From positions 5,598,084-5,662,083 of the forward strand of contig NZ_KV440949.1 of NCBI RefSeq assembly GCF_001636315.1: a DNA stretch of 64,000 nt, read 5' to 3'. The notes beneath the pieces are model-generated. The model ran no database searches and was not told the origin of the DNA. It saw only the letters and a program-made list of their open reading frames with translations. Source of the DNA: Neobacillus mesonae. Lineage in GTDB: Bacteria; Bacillota; Bacilli; Bacillales; Cytobacillaceae. Shown here piece after piece: positions 18,778-26,772 of the stretch (positions are counted from its first letter, which is position 1; every line of letters starts with the position of its first letter). A program made the translations under genes and the position numbers.

Positions 18778-19190
18778 TTAATAACACGTAAACGAAATAA
18801 TTCTCCTTGTATCAATACCAAAAATCATCCAGAACCTGCCATTCCATGTGAAACCAGCTACAGATCTTGGACCTGCGTAAATGGGATAAAACCAAAACTC
18901 TTCACCATTGTAGAGCCGTATATATGTATTACGAAACAGGCACAACCTAATTGCTCCTGGATCAACAGCTAATGGTGAAGCAGCTGCTTGTTGAGGAATA
19001 AATGGAGGAGGAGGAGCAGTTGGAGCTTGTGGAATTTGTGATCCGGTTAACCTGGAAATCCGGATGGTCCCGCAAACTCAGGTCCTGGTAAATCTGATTG
19101 TCCTGGGAACGAGGGCACTGGTAAACTTGGAAATTGACGCTCCAATGGTTGATCATAATTTATATTGGAGTATATTGTCTGATTATACAT
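18778..19190 (-). pseudogene. Pro-rich protein with C-terminal YAGPRSVAGF domain, frameshifted
   Basis: Reading starts MYNQTIYSNINYDQPLERQF, is rich in Pro/Gly (FPSLPVPSFPGQSDLPGP), and hits TAA near 19045. One base shifted, it continues LTGSQIPQAPTAPPPPFIPQ, then a compact Trp/Tyr/Arg domain with GEEFWFYPIYAGPRSVAGF and WNGRFWMIFGIDTRRI. This looks like a Bacillus surface/spore-associated protein family of unknown role. Total 413 nt, i.e. one base off frame. AAGGAGGCGATCC precedes the ATG. Decay or assembly error. Confidence 0.6.
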
Positions 19191-19525
19191 TTAAAGGATC
19201 GCCTCCTTATCTTAAATAAGTCTTTAAAGTATTTGTATGTTGTACTATTCTTTTGTGAAGCTAATTCGCAGTCTAAATTGTTGAAATGAAAAAAAGCTGA
19301 ATAAAATTAATCTCCATCGTTAGTTCCAGACACACATCTTTTTATGAAGCTTTTAACATTAAATAGGCTTTTAAACTAGTAACAGTCACCTAAAAGTAAG
19401 CATATTGTGTTGAAGAGAGTACACGTAGTATCTCATTATTCACATTACTGACAAAATTTCTTTGTTCAAATCTCTTGATAGATTTCAGTTTAGCCAAAAT
19501 TATTAAATAAACATGGGAGGTAAAA
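19191..19525. other. intergenic, divergent promoters expected
   Basis: 335 bp between two divergent genes; no ORF, repeat copy or clear promoter consensus recognised. Confidence 0.35.
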
Positions 19526-19837
19526 ATGCTCAATTTTCAAAATGAACTTCAAACGTTAGGAATGGATAATTTCCAAGTTGGTCAGTTAAATCCTATGGGT
19601 CCACAGGCACAGGATCCGAGAATATTTGGCGGTATGCGTTGCGGTGGCATGATGTGCGGCGGCATGCGTTGTGGTGGCATGATGTGCGGCGGCATGCGTT
19701 GCGGTGGCATGATGTGCGGCGGCATGCGTTGCGGTGGCATGATGTGCGGCGGCATGATGTGCGGCGGCATGATGTGTGGCGGCATGATGTGCGGCGGCAT
19801 GATGTGTGGCGGCATGATGTCAGGTAGCTTTATTTAG
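19526..19837 (+). CDS. Cys/Met/Gly tandem-repeat protein, 103 aa
   Basis: A 36-residue unique head (MLNFQNELQTLGMDNFQVGQ and on to PRIFGG) is followed by 13 five-residue units: GGMRC and GGMMC alternate four times, then GGMMC only, ending GGMMSGSFI. Twelve evenly spaced Cys and about twenty Met give a soft-metal (Cu/Hg/Cd) binding or disulfide-crosslinking surface. No signal peptide. GGGAGGT precedes the ATG; a terminator follows. Unlike its neighbours in base composition (GC-rich repeats). Possibly a spore-coat or metal-buffering protein; the function is unproven. Confidence 0.75.
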   Translation: MLNFQNELQTLGMDNFQVGQLNPMGPQAQDPRIFGGMRCGGMMCGGMRCGGMMCGGMRCGGMMCGGMRCGGMMCGGMMCGGMMCGGMMCGGMMCGGMMSGSFI

Positions 19838-19897
19838 TTGTTTTAGCTGTTTTGCAGGTTGGTAAATCTTCAACAAAATAAATTGATCTTTTATGAA

Positions 19898-19938
19898 AAG
19901 AAGTGTCCCCGCATGACCTGCCGCGTGGACACTTCTTT
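19898..19938 (+). terminator. intrinsic terminator
   Basis: AAGAAGTGTCC / GGACACTTCTTT stem with a long loop, 60 bp after the Cys/Met protein gene. Confidence 0.8.
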
Positions 19939-20000
19939 GTTGCCATATCATATTTCTTGAATAAAAATCTCATAATCCTTCTTTTTATTCACAAACGGGT

Positions 20001-20027
20001 CAATCCCCCTTTTCGGGGGTTTTTTGT
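20001..20027 (+). terminator. terminator-like hairpin upstream of first YjcZ gene
   Basis: ATCCCCCTTTTCGGGGGT followed by T5. It is also the left edge of a block duplicated at 57691-57840. Confidence 0.7.
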
Positions 20028-20143
20028 ATTTTCCTTGAAGTGAGTAAAAAATATTTTTTCAATATAATTCCATGCTTGTCCAGTTCAAAAATACTAACAA
20101 AAACGTATGATGTACTACCTCTTAAAAAAGGTGGTGATAAATT

Positions 20144-20242
20144 ATGTCATACGGTTCCGGTTACGGCGGTGGAATGAGTTTTGTTTTAATTGTCGTACTA
20201 TTCATCCTGTTAATTATCGTTGGTACAAACTTTGGGTACTAA
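20144..20242 (+). CDS. YjcZ-type sporulation protein, 32 aa
   Basis: Starts MSYGSGYGGGMSFVLIVVLF and ends IVGTNFGY: a Gly/Tyr head, one membrane helix, a short tail. This is the layout of the YjcZ family of tiny spore-associated membrane peptides. AAAAGGTGGTGATAAATT supplies the ribosome site. About 130 bp upstream is nearly identical to that of the second copy at 57830, so both are probably expressed together late in sporulation (inference). Confidence 0.85.
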   Translation: MSYGSGYGGGMSFVLIVVLFILLIIVGTNFGY

Positions 20243-20291
20243 GCAAAATTAATCTAAAATAGTAACGACTCTCTTAATAATAGAAGCGTCA

Positions 20292-20324
20292 TAGAAGCGT
20301 CAATTGGCGCTTCTATTTTTCTTC
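20292..20324 (+). terminator. intrinsic terminator
   Basis: TAGAAGCG / CGCTTCTA with TTTTTC, 50 bp after the first YjcZ gene. Confidence 0.85.
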
Positions 20325-20435
20325 GCAATTTGTGTCCAATTTCCTCTTTCATCTGCTTACAAAATTAATTTTTAATCTAGGTCAGTGATATTTAACAGAA
20401 CTCTCTCACTAGAGCCTTTTCATCAAGGCCCAATT

Positions 20436-20473
20436 AAAAAATACTTGGATCCGTCATAGACCCAAGCATTTTA
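20436..20473 (-). terminator. intrinsic terminator of the sigma-clpP operon
   Basis: On the minus strand ATGCTTGGGTC / GATCCAAGTATTTTTT, just after the clpP stop. Confidence 0.85.
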
Positions 20474-20476
20474 CAA

Positions 20477-21061
20477 TCACTTATTTGGACAAAGAATCTC
20501 ATCAATAATCCCGTATTCTTTCGCTTCTGCCGCGCTCATGAAGAAATCCCGGTCGGTGTCTTTGGCGATTTTTTCAATGGGCTGACCAGTCCGTTCGGAG
20601 ATGATTTGATTGACATGTTCTCTGAGTTTTAGAATGCGGCGGGCGGAGATTTCAATTTCAGTCGCCTGCCCCCTTGCCCCGCCTAACGGCTGATGAATCA
20701 TAATTTCACTGTTCGGCAAAGCGTACCGTTTCCCCTTCGTTCCCGCCAACAGCAGCATCGCCCCGAAGGATGCCGCCATTCCAGTGCAAATGGTCCTTAT
20801 ATCCGGCTTAATGTATTGCATCGTATCAAAAATCGCAAATCCCGCCGAAGTGGAGCCGCCCGGGCTGTTAATATAAAGGGAAATTTCTTTATCCGGCGCA
20901 TCGGCCGCCAAAAAAAGCAGCTGGGCAACAATGCTGTTTGCCATATGATCATTAATTTCCTCGCCAATGATGATAATTCTGTCCTTCAACAGCCTTGAAT
21001 AAATATCATAGGAACGCTCGCCGCGATTCGATTGTTCAATCACGTATGGAATGGTACTCAT
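20477..21061 (-). CDS. clpP: ATP-dependent Clp protease proteolytic subunit (ClpP paralogue)
   Basis: 194-aa serine protease subunit of the ClpP barrel, which degrades substrates fed by Clp ATPases in the cytosol. Catalytic triad Ser98 (GMAASFGA), His123 (MIHQP) and Asp172 (KDTDRDFF) is intact; PSEIMIHQPLGGARGQATEI-type segments are canonical. It differs from the housekeeping Bacillus ClpP at many sites and is preceded by a sigma-factor gene (32-bp gap), so it is likely a second, conditionally expressed ClpP. GGAGGAG precedes the ATG. Confidence 0.93.
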   Translation of the reverse strand: MSTIPYVIEQSNRGERSYDIYSRLLKDRIIIIGEEINDHMANSIVAQLLFLAADAPDKEISLYINSPGGSTSAGFAIFDTMQYIKPDIRTICTGMAASFGAMLLLAGTKGKRYALPNSEIMIHQPLGGARGQATEIEISARRILKLREHVNQIISERTGQPIEKIAKDTDRDFFMSAAEAKEYGIIDEILCPNK

Positions 21062-21093
21062 GTTAAAAACTCCTCCTTGAAAGCAAAGTTTGG

Positions 21094-21792
21094 CTATGCC
21101 GCCATCAAGAGAGTGCTTGAAGGAGAGTGAGTTTGTACCCGACGTTTTAAAGCAAGCTGAGGAACATCTGAGACACTTCTTATCGAAGGTATCATTTTGA
21201 TCAGGAAGCCTGGGTCTTGTTTTTGAAGCGATTCATAGAACAGCTCAGAAAGCTGCTCCCGTTCCTCCTCTTCCCAAAACGAGTCAATGGAAAAGGACTG
21301 TTCCTCATCATTTGTTTTTTCCAGGCGTTTTTTCGCGCGATGGAGATTTGACTTCACCGCCATTTCTGTCGTCCCCAGGATTTCAGCAATTTCCCTCACC
21401 TGGTATTGGAACCCCTCTTTCAGCAAAAAGATCACTGCCTGCTTGGGTGTGAATTGCTTCAGCAGGAAATCCACTGAATCCTTGATTTCATCAAACGGAT
21501 TTTTGAAAAATAAGGATTGATCCTCAGTTTCTGCCCCAATGGTTACATGTTTCCTTTTCCGGAGCAAATCGACCCAATGATGATAGGCAATTTTGTTCAA
21601 TAAAGCAGCGGAAATCTGCTTAGGTTGATCGGTATATTTTAATGCCTTTAGAAATGTTTCCTGCGCAATATCATCCCCATCCCACTTATTTTGGGCCAGG
21701 AAGTGACAATAGCGCTGTAGCTTGGGGTATTGCTCGGTCCAGAAAACATCATCATCTGAATGCGATGAAGACACATTTAATTTGTGTGACAT
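21094..21792 (-). CDS. ECF-like RNA polymerase sigma factor
   Basis: 232-aa sigma-70 family protein. Region 2 runs through YCHFLAQNKWDGDDIAQETFLKALKY (the DDIAQETF helix), then a linker, then region 4 with FTPKQAVIFLLKEGFQYQVREIAEILGTTEMAVKSNLHRAKKRL (helix-turn-helix). A ~70-residue C-terminal tail beyond region 4 is longer than in ordinary ECF factors. The ATG at 21792 is chosen over an upstream start because AAGGAGTG lies 7-8 bases before it. It is the first gene of an operon with clpP. No anti-sigma gene is adjacent. Confidence 0.87.
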   Translation of the reverse strand: MSHKLNVSSSHSDDDVFWTEQYPKLQRYCHFLAQNKWDGDDIAQETFLKALKYTDQPKQISAALLNKIAYHHWVDLLRKRKHVTIGAETEDQSLFFKNPFDEIKDSVDFLLKQFTPKQAVIFLLKEGFQYQVREIAEILGTTEMAVKSNLHRAKKRLEKTNDEEQSFSIDSFWEEEEREQLSELFYESLQKQDPGFLIKMIPSIRSVSDVPQLALKRRVQTHSPSSTLLMAA

Positions 21793-21946
21793 GATTTTCA
21801 CTCCTTTTGCACACTCTCTACCCTTTAAACGTTTCAAGAGGGATGAAAAGATACGGGGCAGAAAAAAATTTTATATATGTTTATTTTATTATATTCATAC
21901 ACGAATAACATTCGCTTTAAAAGCGAGTTTCATTTAATTCTCCCCC

Positions 21947-21976
21947 TTGACTTGAAATGCATTTCATAAATTACAG
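21947..21976 (+). promoter_or_regulatory. promoter with palindromic operator, upstream of 22015
   Basis: TTGACT at 21947-21952 (-35-like) is directly followed by the perfect 14-bp palindrome TGAAATGCATTTCA at 21953-21966, a size and symmetry typical of LacI-family operators. A LacI-type gene lies two genes on. Confidence 0.5.
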
Positions 21977-22014
21977 TGAAAGTAAGCTAATTTCCAACTA
22001 AAGGAGGAAGAAAA

Positions 22015-22323
22015 ATGAACAGAAAAATTACCCTTCAACAAGATGAAAATGTACTCTCTTCCCTTACAGGGTTAATCGAAAGCTTTGATGGTATGCAAAA
22101 CGTCTACTTTGGAGATTTGTTTTTAACCAATAAACGAATATTTGTAGTTAGCAATAAACTAATAAATGTGGAAGTATCCTTGTGGTTTGAAGGAGAAAAC
22201 GTGGGAAATGTTGGACATTCTACACTCATTGTAGGAGATCATAGGATTACGGTAAGATGGACATACAAAGGAAACCTCCATCACTTTATGAAAACATTTC
22301 AACAATTGAATGTGAATGCCTAG
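22015..22323 (+). CDS. hypothetical protein, PH/GRAM-like, 102 aa
   Basis: Small soluble protein; FGDLFLTNKRIFVVSNK resembles the strand-turn-strand core (LTNKRI) of bacterial PH/GRAM-like domains, and a C-terminal helix HHFMKTFQQLNV fits. AAAGGAGGAAGAAAA gives a strong ribosome site. It lies 36 bp upstream of the LacI gene and probably shares its operator-controlled promoter. Function unknown. Confidence 0.6.
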   Translation: MNRKITLQQDENVLSSLTGLIESFDGMQNVYFGDLFLTNKRIFVVSNKLINVEVSLWFEGENVGNVGHSTLIVGDHRITVRWTYKGNLHHFMKTFQQLNVNA

Positions 22324-22359
22324 GTTTTCCCAACTACCAGAATATGTAGGAGTTATGTT

Positions 22360-23307
22360 ATGACAAATATTAAAGATATTGCTAGATTAGCTGGTGTATC
22401 CGTCTCTACTGTTTCTAGAGTCCTTAACAATTATAAATATGTTGCTAACGATAAAAGAGAATCTGTCTTAAAAGTCATGGAGGAATTGAAATATACACCC
22501 AACAAAAATGCCATCGATTTAATACGAGGAGAAACAAGAACAATAGGCGTTATTCTCCCATACAACAACAACCCAGCATTTGATCAACTTTTAAACGGTA
22601 TTCTAAATATAGCTTTAGAAAATGATTATTTGATAACAGTACTTCCATCGAAATATAGCAAAGAAAGAGAAATGGAGTACTTGCAGAAATTAAAAAGTAA
22701 GCTGTTTGATGGCATCATTATTACTTCAAGAGCGAATGATTGGGAGACCATCCTTCCGTATAGCGAGTATGGTTCAATCGTATCCTGTGAATATACGCAG
22801 CACACGGAGATTGGCTGCTCCTATATGGACCGGTATTCTTCTTTTCTAGATGCCTTTCAATTATTAAAAAACAAAGGGCATCGCGCGGTAGCTTTCACAA
22901 CAGCTAGACTAGAAAGCAATAGCACGAAGCAAATGATCGCTGCTTATAATGAAATTTTCGGTGAACTTCCACCTGACTATCATATTTCAGATTGTCATTG
23001 CTTAGAAGACGGAAATGGAGCAGCAAAGCAATTCTTACAGTTACCCGAAAGACCAACAGCCATCTATGCGAATGGGGATGAAGTGGCCGGTGGTATGTAT
23101 TTATATGCTAAGTCGCAACAAATGAAGGTTCCTGCTGATTTAGCGATTATTGGTCAAGAAAATCAACCAGTTGGTATCAGTTTGGGACTTTCTACAGTGG
23201 ATCACCAGCTAACGAAAATCGGTGAACAAGCGTGTAGCCTACTGATAAAGAAATCTAAAGAAAAAGTAAAAATACCTTATCGCATTGTGGAAAGAGGGTC
23301 TGTGTGA
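22360..23307 (+). CDS. LacI family transcriptional regulator
   Basis: 315-aa sugar-type repressor: the N-terminal helix-turn-helix TNIKDIARLAGVSVSTVSRV with hinge helix (residues 2-60), then a periplasmic-binding-like core (TRTIGVILPYNNNPAFDQLL onward; ANGDEVAGGMYLYA; STVDHQLTKIGEQA). It probably represses its own operon through the palindrome at 21953-21966. No sugar-uptake genes lie beside it, so the ligand is unknown. Confidence 0.92.
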   Translation: MTNIKDIARLAGVSVSTVSRVLNNYKYVANDKRESVLKVMEELKYTPNKNAIDLIRGETRTIGVILPYNNNPAFDQLLNGILNIALENDYLITVLPSKYSKEREMEYLQKLKSKLFDGIIITSRANDWETILPYSEYGSIVSCEYTQHTEIGCSYMDRYSSFLDAFQLLKNKGHRAVAFTTARLESNSTKQMIAAYNEIFGELPPDYHISDCHCLEDGNGAAKQFLQLPERPTAIYANGDEVAGGMYLYAKSQQMKVPADLAIIGQENQPVGISLGLSTVDHQLTKIGEQACSLLIKKSKEKVKIPYRIVERGSV

Positions 23308-23530
23308 ATCCCCATTTTTCCTAATTAGAGTCCAGCTACTTACTCAATTGACTGAAGACTTTCCCTTCCGCGTAACTAGATATCATTAAACTAATAAAGA
23401 ATTTGAAGGATAAAAGCATCCCCGCTTTTATAAAAACACACTTTAGCTTATCAGGAATTATCATACAAATTAACTTTTTGGATATCTTAACAAAAAGGAG
23501 TAGATAGCCTATATAGGGGATGTTAATGTT

Positions 23531-24040
23531 ATGGCAATAAAGGTTCAAAGAATTTTAAATATCGCTATGGTCTTAATTTCATTGTCAACTGTCCCTCTTA
23601 TGGGGTTACAAAATATAAAGCGATTTCTACCTGTTTCAATCCTTATCGGAGTTATAGAAGTGATGAATGCACTAATTGGGAACAAACGTAAATGGTGGGT
23701 CTTTTACAATAAACCAAATTCATACTTATTTAATGAATTTCCTTTTAATATTGGTGTGTTTTTGGTCGTTTCACTTTGGTTAATGAAGTGGTCATATGGA
23801 AATTTCATAAAGTTTATCTTATTTAATGCCATCGGGAATGCTTTTTTTGCCTATCCATTCGCTAAATTTGCAAGAAAAATTAAGTATTTCACATTGGTTC
23901 GTATAAATCATTTGCAATTTTTCTTCTATTTCTTTTCTAAGGTATTTTTCTTTTATGGATTCCAATACCTATTTGAAAAGTACAAAAAACCTAATGAAAA
24001 TAAGGAAACTGTTCTTGAACGATCCTGCCCAGTTCGTTAA
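23531..24040 (+). CDS. membrane protein, 169 aa, C-terminus encoded by a repeat copy
   Basis: Hydrophobic protein with about four membrane helices (for example LNIAMVLISLSTVPLMGL and FNIGVFLVVSLWLMKW), rich in Phe. No family is recognised. The last residues LERSCPVR and the stop TAA are read from the dispersed repeat beginning at 24012, so the native 3' end may have been replaced by repeat insertion. Confidence 0.6.
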   Translation: MAIKVQRILNIAMVLISLSTVPLMGLQNIKRFLPVSILIGVIEVMNALIGNKRKWWVFYNKPNSYLFNEFPFNIGVFLVVSLWLMKWSYGNFIKFILFNAIGNAFFAYPFAKFARKIKYFTLVRINHLQFFFYFFSKVFFFYGFQYLFEKYKKPNENKETVLERSCPVR

Positions 24041-24130
24041 ATAACTGATATGGGAAATAGGACTCCCGATAACAGCCCCATTTGTTGTGAAACTAAAGCA
24101 CTCGATGGTTTAAGTACGTTTCTTCACAGA
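24012..24130 (+). repeat. CCGTTAG-type repeat, expanded copy
   Basis: TTGAACGATCCTGCCCAGTT, CCCATTTGTTG, then GCACTCGATGGTTTAAGT and TTTCTTCACAG. Lies 3' of the 270-aa minus-strand gene and forms the end of the + strand gene. Confidence 0.7.
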
Positions 24131-24139
24131 GTGGTGGAA

Positions 24140-24952
24140 TCATTTTACCGGTTCTATAGCATGAGGAAATATGATCTTTAAAGCTTCTCTATTCAATCCA
24201 TTTTTACCAGTCCACCCACAAACTGGATATGTCCAATCATTCTTATAATGATTGGGCTCTTCCCTTTCAAAAAATGGAATAAACTTATTCATAAAACCTG
24301 GATAGTCTTTATTTGATAATATTGAACAATAACCTAATATTTGTATTAATACTTCCCTTTCTTCTTTATTTGATTTTAATATTTTAGTGAGTGCTTTTTC
24401 CAAATCTCTTATGTTTCCTTCTGGAGGGAGTTCATTTACTGCGATTAATATCTTATTCAAGATTTCATAATCCTCTGAGGTAGGTACCAATTTTTCTAAA
24501 TTTGAGTATTGTTTCAAATCAAAGGCTATATATAAAGGGTCAAGGTGACGTATTCCCCCCCATTTAAACCTTTCAAAGTTAAGAATATTTAGGTCTTGTC
24601 TTTCTTTGTTTTTACTATATAAGCCACAATAAATACAATAACTTTCCGTCCCAGTAAATGTGTGTTCTATTAGATGCTTGCCGACTATGTAAGACCCTAA
24701 AGCGGAGCGAAGGTCAAGTCTTCTTGTAGATAAACTCGCAATAAATTGTTCAATAATTTCCTTCAAATCTAATATATTCACTAATTCATTCACTTTATGG
24801 ATAATTTCATCGTGGGATAGTTCTATTGATTCAAACATAATCCTTGCTTCTTTGGCGTATTCTAATTCCTCTTTGTTTAGGTGGGTATTTGTCCATCCAG
24901 CTGAAGACCAATAACGCTTAAAAAGGATTTTAACTGCTTTCTTATCAACCAT
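24140..24952 (-). CDS. hypothetical protein, 270 aa
   Basis: Soluble, mostly helical protein with a possible small metal site YCIYCGLY. It starts MVDKKAVKILFKRYWSSAGW and ends in FPHAIEPVK. GAGAGGGG precedes the ATG. No family is recognised. It is a single gene with a repeat copy at its 3' side, and its large size and lack of partners suggest an accessory (possibly immunity or defence-related) gene, which is only a guess. Confidence 0.6.
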   Translation of the reverse strand: MVDKKAVKILFKRYWSSAGWTNTHLNKEELEYAKEARIMFESIELSHDEIIHKVNELVNILDLKEIIEQFIASLSTRRLDLRSALGSYIVGKHLIEHTFTGTESYCIYCGLYSKNKERQDLNILNFERFKWGGIRHLDPLYIAFDLKQYSNLEKLVPTSEDYEILNKILIAVNELPPEGNIRDLEKALTKILKSNKEEREVLIQILGYCSILSNKDYPGFMNKFIPFFEREEPNHYKNDWTYPVCGWTGKNGLNREALKIIFPHAIEPVK

Positions 24953-25120
24953 ATTTAAACCCCTCTCTTGTTGGATTAATATAGGACTGTTAGCATAAAA
25001 AGACGCTGAACTTCATTATATCTGTATCAGTATCTATAAAAAAAGATACTTTAAACAAATTGTTTTAAGATGTGTGTTATTGCTAATAAATATAATATTT
25101 CAAGCATAATGTGAGGAAGC

Positions 25121-25208
25121 CTTCTTGCACTAAACTGCTCTTTAGTTCAATTAGGAATTCAACAAAAAAGTGCCTTAATCCTTCCTAGATTAAAAGCACT
25201 CCGTTATA
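25121..25208 (+). repeat. CCGTTAG-type repeat (GGAATTCAAC variant)
   Basis: CTTGCACTAAACTGCTCTTT, AATTAGGAATTCAACAAAAA, stem AGTGCCTTAATC...GATTAAAAGCACT, then CCGTT. Same variant at 36655 and 49341. No minus-strand gene abuts it. Confidence 0.75.
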
Positions 25209-25321
25209 TTTGTTTCTGAAAGTCACTTCTACAATCTTTTTTATCATTTTTAGTTTCATTTGATTGACTTGTTTGTATATCTCTTGTAAAATTTTGTTAA
25301 GTTTTTACTTTAGATAATGCA

Positions 25322-25337
25322 CTTACTTAAAAGTAAG
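25322..25337 (+). promoter_or_regulatory. operator upstream of hxlR-type gene
   Basis: Inverted repeat CTTACTT-AA-AAGTAAG, 14 bp before the regulator start. The same half-sites recur at 25912-25927. Confidence 0.7.
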
Positions 25338-25351
25338 GGGATGATTTATCA

Positions 25352-25684
25352 ATGATTCATCAACGTGAATGTCCAATTGAGACACTCATTCATGTTTTAG
25401 GTGGCAAATGGAAGCCAATGATTTTATGGCATTTGATTGAATCCAATAAGCGATTCAACGATCTGGAGAAGCTTATACCTGATGTTTCACAAAAAATGCT
25501 TACACAACATCTCCGAGATTTGGAACGAGAAGGCATAGTCGATAGAACGATCTACCCTACCATCCCTCCAAAAGTAGAATATTCCCTTAGTGAATACGGC
25601 AAAACATTGATCCCTGTAGCAGAAGTCATGTGTACTTGGGGAGAAAATCATAATAAGCGGAAATATAAAGAATCAGCGTCTTAA
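25352..25684 (+). CDS. HxlR family transcriptional regulator
   Basis: 110-aa winged helix-turn-helix protein. The order CPIETLIHVLGGKWKPMILW, then FNDLEKLIPDVSQKMLTQHLRDLEREGIVDRTIYPTIPPKVEYSLSEYG is the complete HxlR domain. The Cys at position 6 matches the redox/thiol-sensing Cys found in several HxlR regulators. Operator CTTACTT-AAGTAAG lies directly upstream and again before the next operon, so autoregulation plus control of 26024-27225 is likely. Confidence 0.92.
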   Translation: MIHQRECPIETLIHVLGGKWKPMILWHLIESNKRFNDLEKLIPDVSQKMLTQHLRDLEREGIVDRTIYPTIPPKVEYSLSEYGKTLIPVAEVMCTWGENHNKRKYKESAS

Positions 25685-25726
25685 AGCTGGTTTAATGAAC
25701 TTGTACACTAATTCAATCAACTCAAA

Positions 25727-25762
25727 ACAAAAGCTGCCACGGGGATACCGGGCAGCTTTTGT
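25727..25762 (+). terminator. intrinsic terminator
   Basis: CAAAAGCTGCC / GGCAGCTTTTG with TTT, about 45 bp after the HxlR gene. Confidence 0.85.
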
Positions 25763-25911
25763 TTACCTACAGTCGGCACTCCTGTTATAAATTAATTTTC
25801 GGGTTTGAGTTAATAAAACTCTGATAGTGTAGGATTGTCGCCAATCTGTCTTTAGAAATTTCCTGTCCTCCCGAACTCCGCGTGAACTATTAAGTCATCC
25901 CATTTGTCATG

Positions 25912-25927
25912 CTTACTTTTAAGTAAG
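25912..25927 (+). promoter_or_regulatory. second HxlR-type operator
   Basis: CTTACTT-TT-AAGTAAG, identical half-sites and spacing to the site at 25322-25337, about 100 bp upstream of the NAD(P)-binding gene. Confidence 0.7.
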
Positions 25928-26023
25928 TACCTTACTATAAAGTGGGTTCTTACCATAATATTATAACGATGCTAAGCTTTAGTTAACCAAGTATTAAGAG
26001 CCATTTAAGAGGAGGAAAGAACA

Positions 26024-26752
26024 ATGAAAATTATTGTTTTTGGAGCGACTGGGAATACAGGAAAAAGAGTGTTGGCGCGAGGGATAAAAATGGGGCATGA
26101 AATGACTGCATTTGTGCGAAATTCTGAGAAGCTTTATGATCAACTAGGTGAGCATCCAGCACAGCATGTGAAGGTGATCGTTGACGATATTATGGATACG
26201 GTCAGCGTCGGTGAGGCGCTCGCGCATCAAGACGCCGCTATTATTGCAGCCGGCCATGCGGGCCAAGGAGAAGAGTTTGTTCGTATCATCGATACCATTA
26301 TAACCCAATGTGAACTCCAACCTAGTTTCTCTGGGCGGGTATGGATAATGGGAGGAGCCGGACTGTTGGGTATTCCATATACCAATCTTATCAGCAACAA
26401 TTTACCCGGCTTCCTACCTGAGTATAAAAATCACAACCGGAATTTCGAACGGCTACAGCAGACTCAACTCGATTGGTCCATTATGTGTCCGGGAACAATG
26501 ATTGATTCGATAGAGCATCCAAATCCGGTTCATCTGCATGTAACAACGGAAACCTTGCCCGTTCCGATTCCGGAGATAATCAAGGAATATTCCGAGGCAG
26601 ATATAGCCCGTTACTTGTTCAGCCGACTTCAAGAGCTGGATGTTGCCTATGACGATGTCGCGAAATGTATGCTGGAACATCTAGATCTCGGAGGATCGTT
26701 TAAAAGAAAAAGAGTCGGTCTTGCCTATCAAAGTGATATTTCGGTGCACTGA
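26024..26752 (+). CDS. NAD(P)-binding oxidoreductase, NmrA/atypical SDR type
   Basis: 242-aa Rossmann-fold protein with an N-terminal dinucleotide site KIIVFGATGNTGKRVLARG (residues 2-20), acidic strand end VIVDDIMD, and GRVWIMGGAGLLG. No classic YxxxK site, so it belongs to the atypical SDR/NmrA group: NAD(P)H sensor or quinone reductase-like. GAGGAGGAAAGAAC precedes the ATG. First gene of a two-gene operon under the putative HxlR operator. Confidence 0.85.
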   Translation: MKIIVFGATGNTGKRVLARGIKMGHEMTAFVRNSEKLYDQLGEHPAQHVKVIVDDIMDTVSVGEALAHQDAAIIAAGHAGQGEEFVRIIDTIITQCELQPSFSGRVWIMGGAGLLGIPYTNLISNNLPGFLPEYKNHNRNFERLQQTQLDWSIMCPGTMIDSIEHPNPVHLHVTTETLPVPIPEIIKEYSEADIARYLFSRLQELDVAYDDVAKCMLEHLDLGGSFKRKRVGLAYQSDISVH

Positions 26753-26772
26753 GGAGAAGGGAGATAATCGGG

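Noticed and set aside
19582..19815. Antisense ORF rich in MPPHIMPPQR opposite the Cys/Met protein
   Set aside because: It is a mirror of the GGM-C repeats; no ribosome site, and the + strand frame has start, ribosome site and terminator.
20040..20143. Riboswitch upstream of the YjcZ gene
   Set aside because: Conservation with the second copy is best explained by duplication; no known riboswitch core was recognised.
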